Below are positions 17,144 through 26,576 of a DNA stretch of 64,000 nucleotides, piece after piece. The stretch is from M0027 sp021713415 (GTDB taxonomy: Bacteria; Pseudomonadota; Gammaproteobacteria; Francisellales; Francisellaceae). Location: the NCBI GenBank assembly GCA_021713415.1, contig JAKJJQ010000008.1, positions 1 through 64,000 on the forward strand, read 5' to 3'. The notes beneath the pieces were generated by a model. It searched no databases. It had not been told where the DNA came from and saw only the letters and a list, made by a program, of their open reading frames with translations. The translations under genes and the position numbers were made by a program. Position 1 is the first letter of the stretch, and each line of letters begins with the position of its first letter.

Positions 17144-18841
17144 TTATTCATTAATCATCGGTAAATTTAGGTTGTGTTCTTTTGCACAGTCGATAGCTTT
17201 TTGATAACCGCTATCTGCATGACGCATAACACCTGTCGCTGGATCATTTGTTAATACACGATTTAGTTTGGCTCTTGCTTTATCTGTACCATCTGCAACA
17301 ATAACCATGCCAGCATGCTGTGAAAAGCCCATACCAACACCACCACCGTGGTGCAGGCTTACCCAAGTTGCACCTGAAGCTGTATTTAATAGTGCATTTA
17401 ATAAAGGCCAGTCTGATACTGCATCAGAGCCATCCATCATAGCTTCGGTTTCTCGATTGGGACTGGCAACAGAGCCTGAATCTAAATGATCACGACCAAT
17501 AACAATGGGTGCTTTTAATTCACCTGATTTAACCATCTCATTAAATGCAACACCAAGCTTTGCACGATCACCTAAACCAACCCAGCATATTCTTGCAGGT
17601 AAGCCTTGAAATTGAATTCGTGATTTGGCCATATCCAACCAACGGTGCAAATGTTTATCATCAGGCAATAATTCTTTTACTTTCTGATCTGTTTTATAGA
17701 TATCTTCAGGGTCTCCAGATAATGCTACCCAACGAAATGGACCAATGCCTTGACAGAATAATGGTCGAATATAAGCTGGCACAAAGCCCGGAAAATCAAA
17801 GGCGTTTTTACATCCAGCTTCATAGGCCATCTGACGAATATTATTACCATAATCAAATGTAGGAATGCCTAATGATGCTAAATCACACATCGCTTGAACA
17901 TGAATAGCCATTGATTCTTTTGCTGCCTTAATCACTGTTTCAGGCTCACTGTGACGCATTGTTTTTGCTTTCTCTAAGTTCCAACCAATCGGCAAATAAC
18001 CATTTAATGGATCATGCGCACTGGTCTGATCGGTAACTGCATCAGGATGAACACCACGCTTTACAAGCTCTGGTAAAATTTCAGCTTGATTGCCTAATAA
18101 ACCAACAGAAATTGCGCGTTTTTCATTTTTTGCTGCTTCAATTAACTCCAAAGCATGATCAAGATTATCTGCTTTATAATCTAAATATTTTGTTTTTAGA
18201 CGGAAATCTATCCGTGATGAATCACACTCAACCACTAAAACAGAGGCACCTGCTAATACTGCTGCTAATGGTTGCGCTCCACCCATACCACCTAAACCTG
18301 CAGTTAAAATCCATTTTCCTGTTAAATCACCTTGATAGTGTTGTCTTGCCATTTCAACAAATGTTTCATAAGTCCCTTGGACAATTCCTTGTGAGCCAAT
18401 ATAAATCCAAGAGCCTGCTGTCATTTGGCCATACATCATTAAACCTGCTTGATCAAGTTTATGAAAGTGTTGCCAATTTGCCCAATGGGGTACCAAATTT
18501 GAATTTGCAATTAATACTCTTGGGCTATCTTCAGTTGTAGTAAATACACCGACTGGTTTTCCAGATTGAATTAATAATGTTTGGTCAGACTCTAATGATT
18601 TCAAAGTTTCAACAATTTTATTAAAACAGGGCCAATTTCTTGCTGCTTTACCAATCCCACCATAGACAACTAGTTTCTCAGGGTATTCAGCAACACTTGG
18701 ATCTAAGTTATTCATCAACATTCTAAGTGCTGCCTCTGTTTGCCAACTTTTGCATTGTAATGAGCTACCTGTTGGTGCCTTAACTGTATATGGCGCATGC
18801 TTATCTTGACTTTGATAATTTGATTCCACTACTTCATCCAT
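17144..18841 (-). CDS. hutU: Urocanate hydratase
   Basis: HutU (urocanase), 565 residues, adds water to urocanate to give imidazolone propionate, using tightly bound NAD+ as an electrophile. The glycine-rich NAD-binding segment is AGLGGMGGAQPLA. Other family signatures are VTDQTSAHDPLNGYLP, the PARICWVGLGDRAK region with the conserved cysteine, and RDHLDSGSVASPNRETEAM. The length matches the usual 555-565. It is the second gene of the hut operon, 72 bp after hutG, with hutH downstream. No truncation or odd substitution is visible. Confidence 0.97.
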   Translation of the reverse strand: MDEVVESNYQSQDKHAPYTVKAPTGSSLQCKSWQTEAALRMLMNNLDPSVAEYPEKLVVYGGIGKAARNWPCFNKIVETLKSLESDQTLLIQSGKPVGVFTTTEDSPRVLIANSNLVPHWANWQHFHKLDQAGLMMYGQMTAGSWIYIGSQGIVQGTYETFVEMARQHYQGDLTGKWILTAGLGGMGGAQPLAAVLAGASVLVVECDSSRIDFRLKTKYLDYKADNLDHALELIEAAKNEKRAISVGLLGNQAEILPELVKRGVHPDAVTDQTSAHDPLNGYLPIGWNLEKAKTMRHSEPETVIKAAKESMAIHVQAMCDLASLGIPTFDYGNNIRQMAYEAGCKNAFDFPGFVPAYIRPLFCQGIGPFRWVALSGDPEDIYKTDQKVKELLPDDKHLHRWLDMAKSRIQFQGLPARICWVGLGDRAKLGVAFNEMVKSGELKAPIVIGRDHLDSGSVASPNRETEAMMDGSDAVSDWPLLNALLNTASGATWVSLHHGGGVGMGFSQHAGMVIVADGTDKARAKLNRVLTNDPATGVMRHADSGYQKAIDCAKEHNLNLPMINE

Positions 18842-18913
18842 TTATCTTAAAACTCCTAAAGTTAATTAATATAAATTGTTTCTTTTTTAAGTGTTTAAAA
18901 AACTTAATACTCA

Positions 18914-19852
18914 TTAGGTCTGTAAAAAAGTACTTAAAAGACTAGCTGCTAATTTAGCGCTTTGACAATCAATATCATAACGTGGTGATAACTCAACGAT
19001 ATCAATTCCCACAACAGCATTAGATTGAGCCAATAATTTCAATGCTTCTAAAACATAATTTAAGTGAATGCCTAATGCTTGTGGCGCACTAACGCCAGGT
19101 GCTATAGCTGCCTGAAATACATCCAAGCAAACTGAAACATAAATTTTATTATGCTTCTGAATTATATTTTTGATAAAACCCAAATTATAAGGATTTTGAT
19201 TAATCTCTTCTGCCAAATAAATATTAACTTGATGATCATTTGCATAATCAAATAGTGTCTTGGTATTTGCAAATGGCTGTACACCTGCACAGTAATAATG
19301 AAAAGGCCTATCCATTGATTTCAAATACTCTGAAATCTGATAAAACGGTGTACCTGAAGAGGCATATTTATTATCAATTAATGCTCTTAAATCTAAGTGT
19401 GCATCAAAATTAATAATCGCAATCTCTTCTTTAGATGTATAAGCCTGATCAATACCTAGAAAGTGTCCCCAAGCTGTCTCATGCCCACCACCTAAAACAA
19501 CTGGCATCAAGCCATTTTCAATGATTGATTTAACCGATGCTGCTAATTGACTCTGCGCTCTTTCTAAATCACCATCTAAGCACAATACATCCCCTAAATC
19601 ATATAAGCTAATCTCTTTTTTTAATGCAATTGAAGCTAATGCTCGCCTTAGTGCATCAGGGCCTTCTTTTGCACCAACTCTACCTAAATTTCGTCGAATG
19701 CCTTCATCAGATGCAAAACCAATTAAACCAAAGCCAGAAGTTGGCTTTAATTGATCAATTGATAATTGCTGAACAATTTGATAGATATATTCATACTTGG
19801 TTATATCAGAACGCCCTTGCCATAGACTCTGTTTATCTGTCATACGATACAA
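18914..19852 (-). CDS. hutG: Formimidoylglutamase
   Basis: HutG, 312 residues, is an arginase-fold enzyme that splits N-formimino-L-glutamate into glutamate and formamide. The binuclear manganese motifs are GGGHETAWGH, FDAHLDLR and SVCLDVF, all intact, followed by APGVSAPQALG. The frame opens with TTG at 19852, and AGGA lies 7 bp before this TTG; the first in-frame ATG, three codons later, is too far from it, so the TTG may be the real start. First gene of hutGUHI, so this operon goes directly from histidine to glutamate through the four-step route. No hut regulator gene (hutC or hutP) is nearby. Confidence 0.93.
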   Translation of the reverse strand: MYRMTDKQSLWQGRSDITKYEYIYQIVQQLSIDQLKPTSGFGLIGFASDEGIRRNLGRVGAKEGPDALRRALASIALKKEISLYDLGDVLCLDGDLERAQSQLAASVKSIIENGLMPVVLGGGHETAWGHFLGIDQAYTSKEEIAIINFDAHLDLRALIDNKYASSGTPFYQISEYLKSMDRPFHYYCAGVQPFANTKTLFDYANDHQVNIYLAEEINQNPYNLGFIKNIIQKHNKIYVSVCLDVFQAAIAPGVSAPQALGIHLNYVLEALKLLAQSNAVVGIDIVELSPRYDIDCQSAKLAASLLSTFLQT

Positions 19853-19941
19853 TCTGCATTCCTGCCTTAAAGTCCTTTAAATAGAATAGTTTTTACGCTA
19901 CCACAGCCTTTTATGAAAGGCAATTTCAATCTAAATTTAAC

Positions 19942-20316
19942 TTATATACATGAATACTTAGTATTACTTTGGCTTTGGAATAAAATAAAAACGCCTAATA
20001 GATTTAATACAATCTGCAAACCAATTAACATTAAGTTAACTGTATGATTAAAATAAGGAATTAATAAAGAAAATAGAATAATAAACCAAAAAAATAAGAA
20101 AATCACATATGCATATTTAGCCCATGTATAACCCATTTTTAATAAAAGTATTAGCGTTGCGAAAATAAGATAAGCAATCATATCACTAATATAAAAATTC
20201 GCAGCTGCATCAACAATACTATTAGATGAGATCATATCTAAAAAACCCAAGATAATACAGCTTATAAAAAGCCATAGAACTATAGATATTAAATTGATAT
20301 TATCTTTTTGACGCAT
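19942..20316 (-). CDS. Small four-helix membrane protein of unknown function
   Basis: I do not recognise this family. The 124-residue protein is very hydrophobic, with about four predicted membrane helices (near residues 10-27, 41-60, 65-86 and 92-112) and a positively charged N-terminus (MRQKDN), which suggests an N-in inner-membrane protein. The ATG at 20316 is preferred to a GTG two codons upstream, although neither has a clear ribosome site. It lies between the 147-residue exported protein and hutG, on the same strand as both, but with gaps of 70-90 bp. Many small membrane proteins with this shape are annotated only as hypothetical. Confidence 0.6.
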   Translation of the reverse strand: MRQKDNINLISIVLWLFISCIILGFLDMISSNSIVDAAANFYISDMIAYLIFATLILLLKMGYTWAKYAYVIFLFFWFIILFSLLIPYFNHTVNLMLIGLQIVLNLLGVFILFQSQSNTKYSCI

Positions 20317-20385
20317 CCACACAATTATATAATTTAGTAATAATAAATAGAAGTTTAACTGATTGCGCTATTAAGTACTAGCCTT

Positions 20386-20829
20386 TTACCAAAGCGATGA
20401 CTTTGATTTTGTCACTTGGGCTGTTGATAGTTTTTCAAGCAATTTTTTTGCTGCTGGTTTTGCATCAGGGCAAGATACAAGTTTATTATATGCCATGGTC
20501 ATTGCACTTTGTTGCGGTGTGAAGCTTGTTAAAAATTTGTTAATACCACTTACGCCACCTGTTGCTAAAGAGGCAATTTGATCATGAGATAATTCAGGCA
20601 ACATACAATTTTTAACAAAATTACTCCACATCACCTGATCACTTTGATCATTAATATTAAGATTAATAATCTCATTAATATCTTTTGTATCACCAACTGA
20701 AGCTTTAGAACTTAATGCTTGGCTTGCCGTATCTGTACTTACACCTGTATTTACGCCAAAAGCAGCAAAGCTACTCGCTGACACACCGAATAAAACACTT
20801 AATGCAGATAATTTAATTATATTTTTCAT
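20386..20829 (-). CDS. Small exported protein of unknown function
   Basis: A 147-residue protein with a clean signal peptide (residues 1-22, SVSASSFA-type cleavage context; Lys residues at 2 and 6, hydrophobic core 8-18), so it is probably periplasmic or surface-located. The mature part is acidic to neutral and helical, with two cysteines (CMLPEL and SCPDAK) that could form a disulphide. No family is recognised. The ATG at 20829 is chosen because AGGAG lies 11 bp upstream; the upstream GTG at 20841 overlaps that site. It sits between ilvE and the small membrane protein. A function cannot be assigned. Confidence 0.65.
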   Translation of the reverse strand: MKNIIKLSALSVLFGVSASSFAAFGVNTGVSTDTASQALSSKASVGDTKDINEIINLNINDQSDQVMWSNFVKNCMLPELSHDQIASLATGGVSGINKFLTSFTPQQSAMTMAYNKLVSCPDAKPAAKKLLEKLSTAQVTKSKSSLW

Positions 20830-20946
20830 ACTAAAAAACACTCCTAGATTACTTGAAATTAATTTTGATTTATATAAGTCTAGGAAGCTATTATTAATTT
20901 ATCCATAATGGCATTGATATTTTATGATAAAAATAGAACTAAATTG

Positions 20947-21867
20947 CTATGTGGTAGAATACTCACTTACTAAAGTTAATGAATCCTGATAGTTTTCATC
21001 TTTACCCGTAACGATTCGGTGATAGGCTTCTTTAACTAATTCTGTTACTTTACCTATTTGACCATGATTAATTAACTGATCATTTAAGCTTTTCATTGAA
21101 ACAACTTCAACTGCTGTCCCACAAACAAAGGCTTCATCAGCATCAATAATTTCGTTAGGCGTGAATTTCGTTTCAATTACCTCATAACCTTTAGCTTTTA
21201 AAATATCAATGACAACATTACGCGTAATACCAACTAAAATGGTACCTTCTTCTGTTGTATAGACTTTATTATTTTTAACAATAAAGACATTTGATGCTGA
21301 CATTTCAGCAACAAAGCCATCAGCATCTAGCATTAACACTTCATGGTACTTTGCTTGATTTGATGCAAGTTTAGATAATAAGCTATTAACATAGTGACCA
21401 CAAATCTTTGCATCAGCAATGGTTGATTTAGGGTGTATTCTAATATACTGACTAATTTCAACATCAATTTGATCACTGGCTAAATATTTACCCCAAGGCC
21501 AGCAGGCAACGGCAACATCGATTGGTGAATTTTTTGCAGGTACAACACCTAACTCATCATAACCATAAAATGCAACAGGGCGAATATAACCTGATTCTAA
21601 GTTATTTGACTGAACGGTTAAACAAACTGCATCTTCTAATTCTTTCTGCGTATAAGGTAGTTTCATACCCAACGCATTAGCAGAATAAATAAAACGCGCC
21701 ATATGCTCTTGTAACTTAAAAATAGCTGGGCCTTGATCAGTTTGATAAGCACGAATACCTTCAAAAATACCACTGCCATAATGTAGCCCATGCGTTAGAA
21801 TATGTACCTTACATTCTTGCCATGGAACTAAAGCCCCATTATGCCAAATACTTTGCATTTCATTCAT
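20947..21867 (-). CDS. ilvE: Branched-chain amino acid aminotransferase
   Basis: A 306-residue class IV PLP-dependent aminotransferase, which transfers the amino group between glutamate and the keto acids of leucine, isoleucine and valine. The N-terminus (IWHNGALVPWQECKVHILTH, quoted to its limit) and GSGIFEGIRAY are typical of IlvE. The PLP lysine lies in ADAKICGHYVNS and the cofactor phosphate region in LVGITRN. The usual SEGAGEN loop is replaced by AEMSASN, seen in some IlvE branches. ATG at 21867 follows AAGGA by about 8 bp. It stands alone, with the groEL terminator just upstream. Confidence 0.9.
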   Translation of the reverse strand: MNEMQSIWHNGALVPWQECKVHILTHGLHYGSGIFEGIRAYQTDQGPAIFKLQEHMARFIYSANALGMKLPYTQKELEDAVCLTVQSNNLESGYIRPVAFYGYDELGVVPAKNSPIDVAVACWPWGKYLASDQIDVEISQYIRIHPKSTIADAKICGHYVNSLLSKLASNQAKYHEVLMLDADGFVAEMSASNVFIVKNNKVYTTEEGTILVGITRNVVIDILKAKGYEVIETKFTPNEIIDADEAFVCGTAVEVVSMKSLNDQLINHGQIGKVTELVKEAYHRIVTGKDENYQDSLTLVSEYSTT

Positions 21868-21952
21868 GTATAAATCCTTAAAATAAGTTAGATTTTAAAT
21901 TTTTTCTAAATAGTCAATCAAGTTTAAAGACTTCTTATATAAAAGGCAAAAA

Positions 21953-21979
21953 AAAAGCCTGCATGAAATACAGGCTTTT
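21953..21979 (-). terminator. Rho-independent terminator of groESL
   Basis: The stem AAAAGCCTG (21953-21961) with CAGGCTTTT (21971-21979) has a 9-nt loop. On the minus strand it is followed by a run of at least eight T residues, about 45 bp after the groL stop. On the plus strand the 3' arm also ends in T residues, so it may work weakly in both directions. Confidence 0.9.
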
Positions 21980-22023
21980 ATTAAGTTTATTCTTAAAAAA
22001 TAAGAAGCTTAAGAGAAACAGGC

Positions 22024-23679
22024 TTACATCATGCCGCCCATTCCGCCCATGCCGCCCATTCCACCCATGCCGCTCATATCAGGAGCAGCTGGTTTTTCTT
22101 CAGGAATCTCAGCAACCATAGCTTCTGTTGTAATCATCAATCCAGCAATTGACGCTGCATTTTGAATAGCAGAACGTGTTACTTTAGTTGGATCAATAAT
22201 ACCTGCTTCAACCATATCGCAATATTCACCAGTTGCAGCATTAAAACCAAAGTTACCTTCACCTTTTGCAATTGCATTAACAACAACTGAAGCTTCACCA
22301 CCAGCATTTGTTACGATTTGACGTAAAGGTGCTTCCATTGAGCGACGAAGAATTGCAATACCGTGGTTTTGATCTTCATTATCACCAGTTAAGTTATCTA
22401 ATGCAGCAACTGCACGAATTAATGCAACACCACCACCAGGTACAACACCTTCTTCAACTGCAGCACGCGTTGCATGAAGTGCATCATCAACACGATCTTT
22501 CTTCTCTTTCATTTCAACCTCAGTAACAGCACCAACTTTAATTACAGCAACACCACCAGCTAACTTAGCTAAGCGCTCTTGTAATTTTTCACGGTCATAA
22601 TCAGAAGTCGCTTCATCAATCTGTGTACGAATGTGTGCAATACGATTTTCAATTGCAGTTGTTTCACCAGCACCATCAATGATAGTTGTTTCTTCTTTAG
22701 TAACTTGAATACGCTTAGCTGTACCTAGTTGATCAATTGTCGCTTTCTCTAGTGTTAAGCCAACTTCTTCAGAGATTACAGTTGCACCTGTAAGAATTGC
22801 GATATCTTCTAACATTGCTTTACGACGATCACCAAAACCAGGCGCTTTAACAGCAACAACCTTAACAATACCACGAATATTGTTAACAACTAATGTTGCT
22901 AATGCTTCACCTTCGACATCTTCAGCAATAATCATTAGAGGCTTACCTGCTTTCGCAACGCTTTCTAATACTGGAAGTAAATCACGGATATTAGAAATCT
23001 TCTTATCTACTAGTAAGATATAAGGTGATTCATGCTCAGCTGTCATATTTTGTTGGTTTGTAACAAAGTAAGGTGATAGATAACCACGATCAAATTGCAT
23101 ACCTTCAACAACTGCTAGCTCATCTTCAAAGCCAGAGCCTTCTTCTACAGTGATAACGCCTTCTTTACCTACTTTTTCCATTGCTTCAGCAATTTTACTA
23201 CCAATAGCTTGATCAGCATTCGCTGAAATTGTACCAACTTGAGCAATTGATTTATTATCATCACATGGTTGAGATAGGTTATTTTTAAGTTCAGCAACAA
23301 CCGCTTGAACACCTTTATCGATTCCACGCTTAAGATCCATTGGATTCATACCAGCAGCAACTGATTTTAAACCTTCTGTTAAAATAGATTGTGCTAAAAC
23401 TGTTGCAGTTGTTGTACCATCACCTGCGATATCAGCAGTTTGTGATGCAACTTCTTTAACCATTTGCGCACCCATATTTTCAAACTTATCTTTAAGCTCA
23501 ATTTCTTTTGCAACTGAAACACCATCTTTAGTAATTGTAGGTGCGCCAAAAGACTTTTCTAATACAACATTACGGCCTTTAGGACCTAGCGTTACTTTTA
23601 CTGCATTTGCTAGTGTATTAACACCATCAAGCATACGCGTACGTGCGTCATCTGAAAACTTAACTGTTTTTGCACTCAT
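22024..23679 (-). CDS. groL: Chaperonin GroEL
   Basis: GroEL, 551 residues, the 60-kDa chaperonin ring subunit that folds proteins with GroES and ATP. It has the expected start SAKTVKFSDDARTRML, the ATP-binding GDGTTTATVLAQ motif, the equatorial and apical segments, and a C-terminal Gly-Gly-Met tail (five repeats, ending GMM). The ribosome site AGAGGAAATT lies before the ATG. It is downstream of groES by 44 bp, with a strong terminator after the stop. All key residues appear normal. Confidence 0.99.
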   Translation of the reverse strand: MSAKTVKFSDDARTRMLDGVNTLANAVKVTLGPKGRNVVLEKSFGAPTITKDGVSVAKEIELKDKFENMGAQMVKEVASQTADIAGDGTTTATVLAQSILTEGLKSVAAGMNPMDLKRGIDKGVQAVVAELKNNLSQPCDDNKSIAQVGTISANADQAIGSKIAEAMEKVGKEGVITVEEGSGFEDELAVVEGMQFDRGYLSPYFVTNQQNMTAEHESPYILLVDKKISNIRDLLPVLESVAKAGKPLMIIAEDVEGEALATLVVNNIRGIVKVVAVKAPGFGDRRKAMLEDIAILTGATVISEEVGLTLEKATIDQLGTAKRIQVTKEETTIIDGAGETTAIENRIAHIRTQIDEATSDYDREKLQERLAKLAGGVAVIKVGAVTEVEMKEKKDRVDDALHATRAAVEEGVVPGGGVALIRAVAALDNLTGDNEDQNHGIAILRRSMEAPLRQIVTNAGGEASVVVNAIAKGEGNFGFNAATGEYCDMVEAGIIDPTKVTRSAIQNAASIAGLMITTEAMVAEIPEEKPAAPDMSGMGGMGGMGGMGGMM

Positions 23680-23723
23680 GTTTAATTTCCTCTTTAAAAT
23701 TTAAAACTAATTAATTCTAAAAC

Positions 23724-24029
23724 TTATGCTTTTGCTGTTTCTTTAACAACAACACCCATAATATCTTCTTCACGCATAACTAGATATTCTTGGCCATCAA
23801 GCTTTACTTCAGTACCTGAATACTTACCAAATAAAATAGTATCACCAACTTTAACATCTAAAGAGCGTGTTGTACCATCAGATAAGATTTTACCGTTACC
23901 AACCGCAACTACTTCACCAGTTACTGGCTTTTCAGAAGCACTACCTGGTAATACTAAACCACCTGCTGTTGTTGTTTCTTCTTCAGCACGTATCACTAGT
24001 ACGCGATCATGTAATGGACGAATACTCAT
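23724..24029 (-). CDS. groS: Co-chaperonin GroES
   Basis: GroES, 101 residues, caps the GroEL ring. The sequence opens SIRPLHDRVLV and contains the mobile-loop region ETTTAGGLVLPGSASEKP, the VKVGDTILFGKYSG segment and the C-terminal VMREEDIMGVV. A strong GGAGGAAATT ribosome site precedes the ATG. It is the first gene of the heat-shock operon groES-groEL, behind a sigma32-like promoter and a hairpin in the leader. Confidence 0.99.
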   Translation of the reverse strand: MSIRPLHDRVLVIRAEEETTTAGGLVLPGSASEKPVTGEVVAVGNGKILSDGTTRSLDVKVGDTILFGKYSGTEVKLDGQEYLVMREEDIMGVVVKETAKA

Positions 24030-24076
24030 TTAATTTCCTCCTTTTGAGTGTTTATCTAAAACTAATTAACTATCTT

Positions 24077-24096
24077 TAAGCCATAAAATTGGCTTA
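24077..24096 (-). promoter_or_regulatory. Hairpin in the groES 5' leader
   Basis: The perfect 7-bp inverted repeat TAAGCCA (24077-24083) with TGGCTTA (24090-24096) lies in the untranslated leader between the predicted heat-shock promoter and the groES ribosome site. It could stabilise the mRNA or modulate translation with temperature. There is no T-run, so it is not a terminator. Confidence 0.45.
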
Positions 24097-24118
24097 TTTA
24101 ATTTGTTTGCACATCCCT

Positions 24119-24146
24119 ATATAAGGGCATAACAAATCTTTTCAAG
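24119..24146 (-). promoter_or_regulatory. Sigma32 (heat-shock) type promoter of groESL
   Basis: On the minus strand a perfect -35 CTTGAAA (24146-24140) is followed after 12 bp by CCCTTATAT (24127-24119), close to the heat-shock -10 consensus CCCCATNT. It stands about 90 bp before groES, where the groESL heat-shock promoter is expected. Confidence 0.75.
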
Positions 24147-24315
24147 TCATCAAAACATTTTTTTTTAATTTTTTTTATACATCATTAAACTCACAGATAC
24201 CTTATGTAAGCTAAATTTTTGTTTATTAAAAATAATTTAACTTAGTAATAGAGCTTTTTAACGATATTAGTTATGCTCTTTAATACAATCAAATAAATAT
24301 AGATAAATCAAATTC

Positions 24316-25044
24316 ATGGCCAATTTTCATACACATTTAACCATTGCTGCATCTGCAAGTGTCATTGCTGGTGGCTTAGTCGCTGCTTGTGGTATTTTAA
24401 CCCCAATTGAAACGATTACTGCCATTGGTATTGGCATGATTGGTGGGTTTTTACCAGATGTTGACTCTGATCATTCAACTTCAATTAGCATTATTTTTGG
24501 TATTTTAGCTGCCATTAGTGGTTTTTGTGCTATTTTTTCTTTAATGCCCCAACTTGGTATTATTATCGGTATCTCATCTTGGTTTATTGCCTTTTTACTG
24601 GTTCGATATGGTATTATTCATATCTTTAGAAAACTCACCATTCACCGAGGCATTTTTCATTCAATCCCGATGGGTATTCTCCTAAGTATGTTACTTATAT
24701 TAAGCATCTATCATTTAAGCGGAAACAATTTAGTATCCTGGGTTTTTGGTATTTTCTTATTCTATGGCTTTTGCGTTCATTTAATCCTCGATGAACTCTA
24801 TAGTGTTAATCTTTCAGGGGTAACACTAAAAAAATCCTTCGGTACGGCATTTAAGCTAATTTCTTTTTCTCACCTAATTCAATATGCTATTTTATATGTA
24901 CTAATCATTGCCCTATGGTTTATATTACCAAGTACAAATGGTTTAACAGCACAAGTGACTGAAGGTAAAATCTACACACATATTAAAGAAAATCTTTATC
25001 CAAAAGCTTATCGTTCAGAAACACAAAATCATCAAAGCGTATAA
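24316..25044 (+). CDS. YdjM-like membrane-bound metal-dependent hydrolase family protein
   Basis: A 242-residue membrane protein of the YdjM/DUF457 type. The N-terminal motif NFHTHLTIAA, then GGFLPDVDSDHS and the His-rich HRGIFHSIP, with a later HLILDEL, provide the putative metal ligands (His, Asp, His) at the membrane surface. About five to six hydrophobic segments surround them. In E. coli the YdjM relative is an SOS-induced inner-membrane protein of unknown substrate; I see no clear LexA box here. It is divergent from groES and converges on ubiA, overlapping its last 13 bp. Confidence 0.8.
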   Translation: MANFHTHLTIAASASVIAGGLVAACGILTPIETITAIGIGMIGGFLPDVDSDHSTSISIIFGILAAISGFCAIFSLMPQLGIIIGISSWFIAFLLVRYGIIHIFRKLTIHRGIFHSIPMGILLSMLLILSIYHLSGNNLVSWVFGIFLFYGFCVHLILDELYSVNLSGVTLKKSFGTAFKLISFSHLIQYAILYVLIIALWFILPSTNGLTAQVTEGKIYTHIKENLYPKAYRSETQNHQSV

Positions 25045-25889
25045 CTAAACTGTAATACAATTACAAAAAATATCACAAAACCTACCCAGTGATTATCTGA
25101 AAATGCTTTAATAACATTTGCAATATCTCGTTTTTTATATAAGCGATATTGAAAGAAAAATAAAACTTCACACACAATCAAACCAAGATAGAAAATCCAA
25201 GAAAAATGACTAATAAACCCAAATAAACATAAGACTAAAATACTTAATTGCTGTAACAGAATAATCATGACAATATCATAGCGACCAAAAGTTACTGCTG
25301 ATGATTTAAGCTTTAATTTAATATCATAAGGCTTATCTGCTAGTGCATAAATTGTATCATAGGCTAGTGTCCAAATAATTGAAGCCAAATAAAGTAAAAA
25401 TGCTTCTAGGGTAATCGTTTTTAAAATGGCTGTTGAGGCCATTAAAATACCATAGTTAAATGTCATACCTAAAATCAATTGAGGCAATGAAAAAAAGCGC
25501 TTACATAAAGGATAAAAACAAGTTAGTGCTAAGGCACCAAATGACATAAAAATTGTTTCAGTATTTAAAAATAAGACCAATAAAAATGCGATTAAACCCA
25601 ATATAATAAATAGAATCCATGCCTCTTTGGGTTTAACTTCACCTGTTGTTAATGGCCTTTTCTCAGTCCGTTTAACTTGGCTATCATATTTTCTATCTGA
25701 TAAGTCATTAATAATACAACCCAAAGTTCTAACGATCACAACACCTAAGGTAAAAATAATCAATATCTTTCTGCCTGGATAACCTCCTGAAGCTGTCCAT
25801 AATGACCAGTAAGTTGGCCATAGTAATAATAAAATAGGCATTGGGCGATGTAGGCGCATTAAAAAGCAATAAGCTTTGAATTTTGCCAT
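25032..25889 (-). CDS. ubiA: 4-hydroxybenzoate octaprenyltransferase
   Basis: UbiA, 285 residues, an inner-membrane prenyltransferase that attaches the polyprenyl tail to 4-hydroxybenzoate in ubiquinone synthesis. About eight to nine membrane helices are visible. The first Asp-rich motif is INDLSDRKYDSQVKRT and the second is DTIYALADKPYD, both needed for the Mg-diphosphate. The N-terminal stretch MRLHRPMPILLLLWPTYW is typical. Its ATG overlaps the ubiC stop (TAATG), so ubiC-ubiA are translationally coupled, and both act in consecutive steps. The 3' end overlaps the convergent YdjM-like gene. Confidence 0.95.
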   Translation of the reverse strand: MAKFKAYCFLMRLHRPMPILLLLWPTYWSLWTASGGYPGRKILIIFTLGVVIVRTLGCIINDLSDRKYDSQVKRTEKRPLTTGEVKPKEAWILFIILGLIAFLLVLFLNTETIFMSFGALALTCFYPLCKRFFSLPQLILGMTFNYGILMASTAILKTITLEAFLLYLASIIWTLAYDTIYALADKPYDIKLKLKSSAVTFGRYDIVMIILLQQLSILVLCLFGFISHFSWIFYLGLIVCEVLFFFQYRLYKKRDIANVIKAFSDNHWVGFVIFFVIVLQFSYTL

Positions 25890-26428
25890 TATATATTTGC
25901 CTTTAACGATTCAAAAAAGCTTGCTAAAAAATACTCCTCAATCATTAAAGGGTACTCTGCATTTAAATGAAAAATTGAACTTCTTGCAAAAACATTTGTA
26001 TCTTCTTGCTCAAACAACCAATCTGGTAGTTGACTAAATTGAAGCTCTTGGATTGAAAATTCATTAAATAGAAATGGGCTACGTTTAATCTTAGGGTCAA
26101 TAAATAATAATTGATCACCAATAGAGCGTTTTTTTAAATTTAATAATTGATCTTGATAACGCTCAAAAGTTACTTCTGGTACAACCACTCGACCGATAAT
26201 TAACGGTGTTTGATCATCTAAATGTACAATCATACGTTGCCAACTTTCAGTGGATGTTACATTTAATAAATACTGATCCGATACATTTAATGATGCTTTC
26301 TCCTGAAATAATAATCGAATATGCCAGTTTTCAAATACATCTCGAAGGCTAGCACTTAATTTTTGTGTTTTTTTTAACCATTTTATATACAATGGATTAT
26401 CACTGGGTAATTGAAACTGCCAAGACAT
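25889..26428 (-). CDS. ubiC: Chorismate lyase
   Basis: UbiC, 179 residues, converts chorismate to 4-hydroxybenzoate and pyruvate, the entry step of ubiquinone synthesis. The family is divergent, but the pattern fits: an N-terminal WLKKTQKLSASLRD segment, a central Arg-containing strand VVVPEVTFERY, and the C-terminal catalytic Glu in YPLMIEEYFL. Position directly upstream of ubiA with a TAATG overlap strongly supports the call. The ATG at 26428 is preferred to a TTG one codon upstream. Confidence 0.88.
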   Translation of the reverse strand: MSWQFQLPSDNPLYIKWLKKTQKLSASLRDVFENWHIRLLFQEKASLNVSDQYLLNVTSTESWQRMIVHLDDQTPLIIGRVVVPEVTFERYQDQLLNLKKRSIGDQLLFIDPKIKRSPFLFNEFSIQELQFSQLPDWLFEQEDTNVFARSSIFHLNAEYPLMIEEYFLASFFESLKANI

Positions 26429-26576
26429 CAATATTCTTCTTTATTATCATTATAGTTAAGTTACACTGGGCAGTATTATCCCATAATCAATTACACTTGG
26501 CACTTAAATTTTTATCAATAAAATCGTATACTATCGTTCAAATTTAAATAAATCTTTAAAAATTAAGGCTAAAACC

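Noticed and set aside
22031..22076. GGC/CAT-rich repeats at the 3' end of groL as a short tandem repeat locus
   Set aside because: It is the standard Gly-Gly-Met tail of GroEL.
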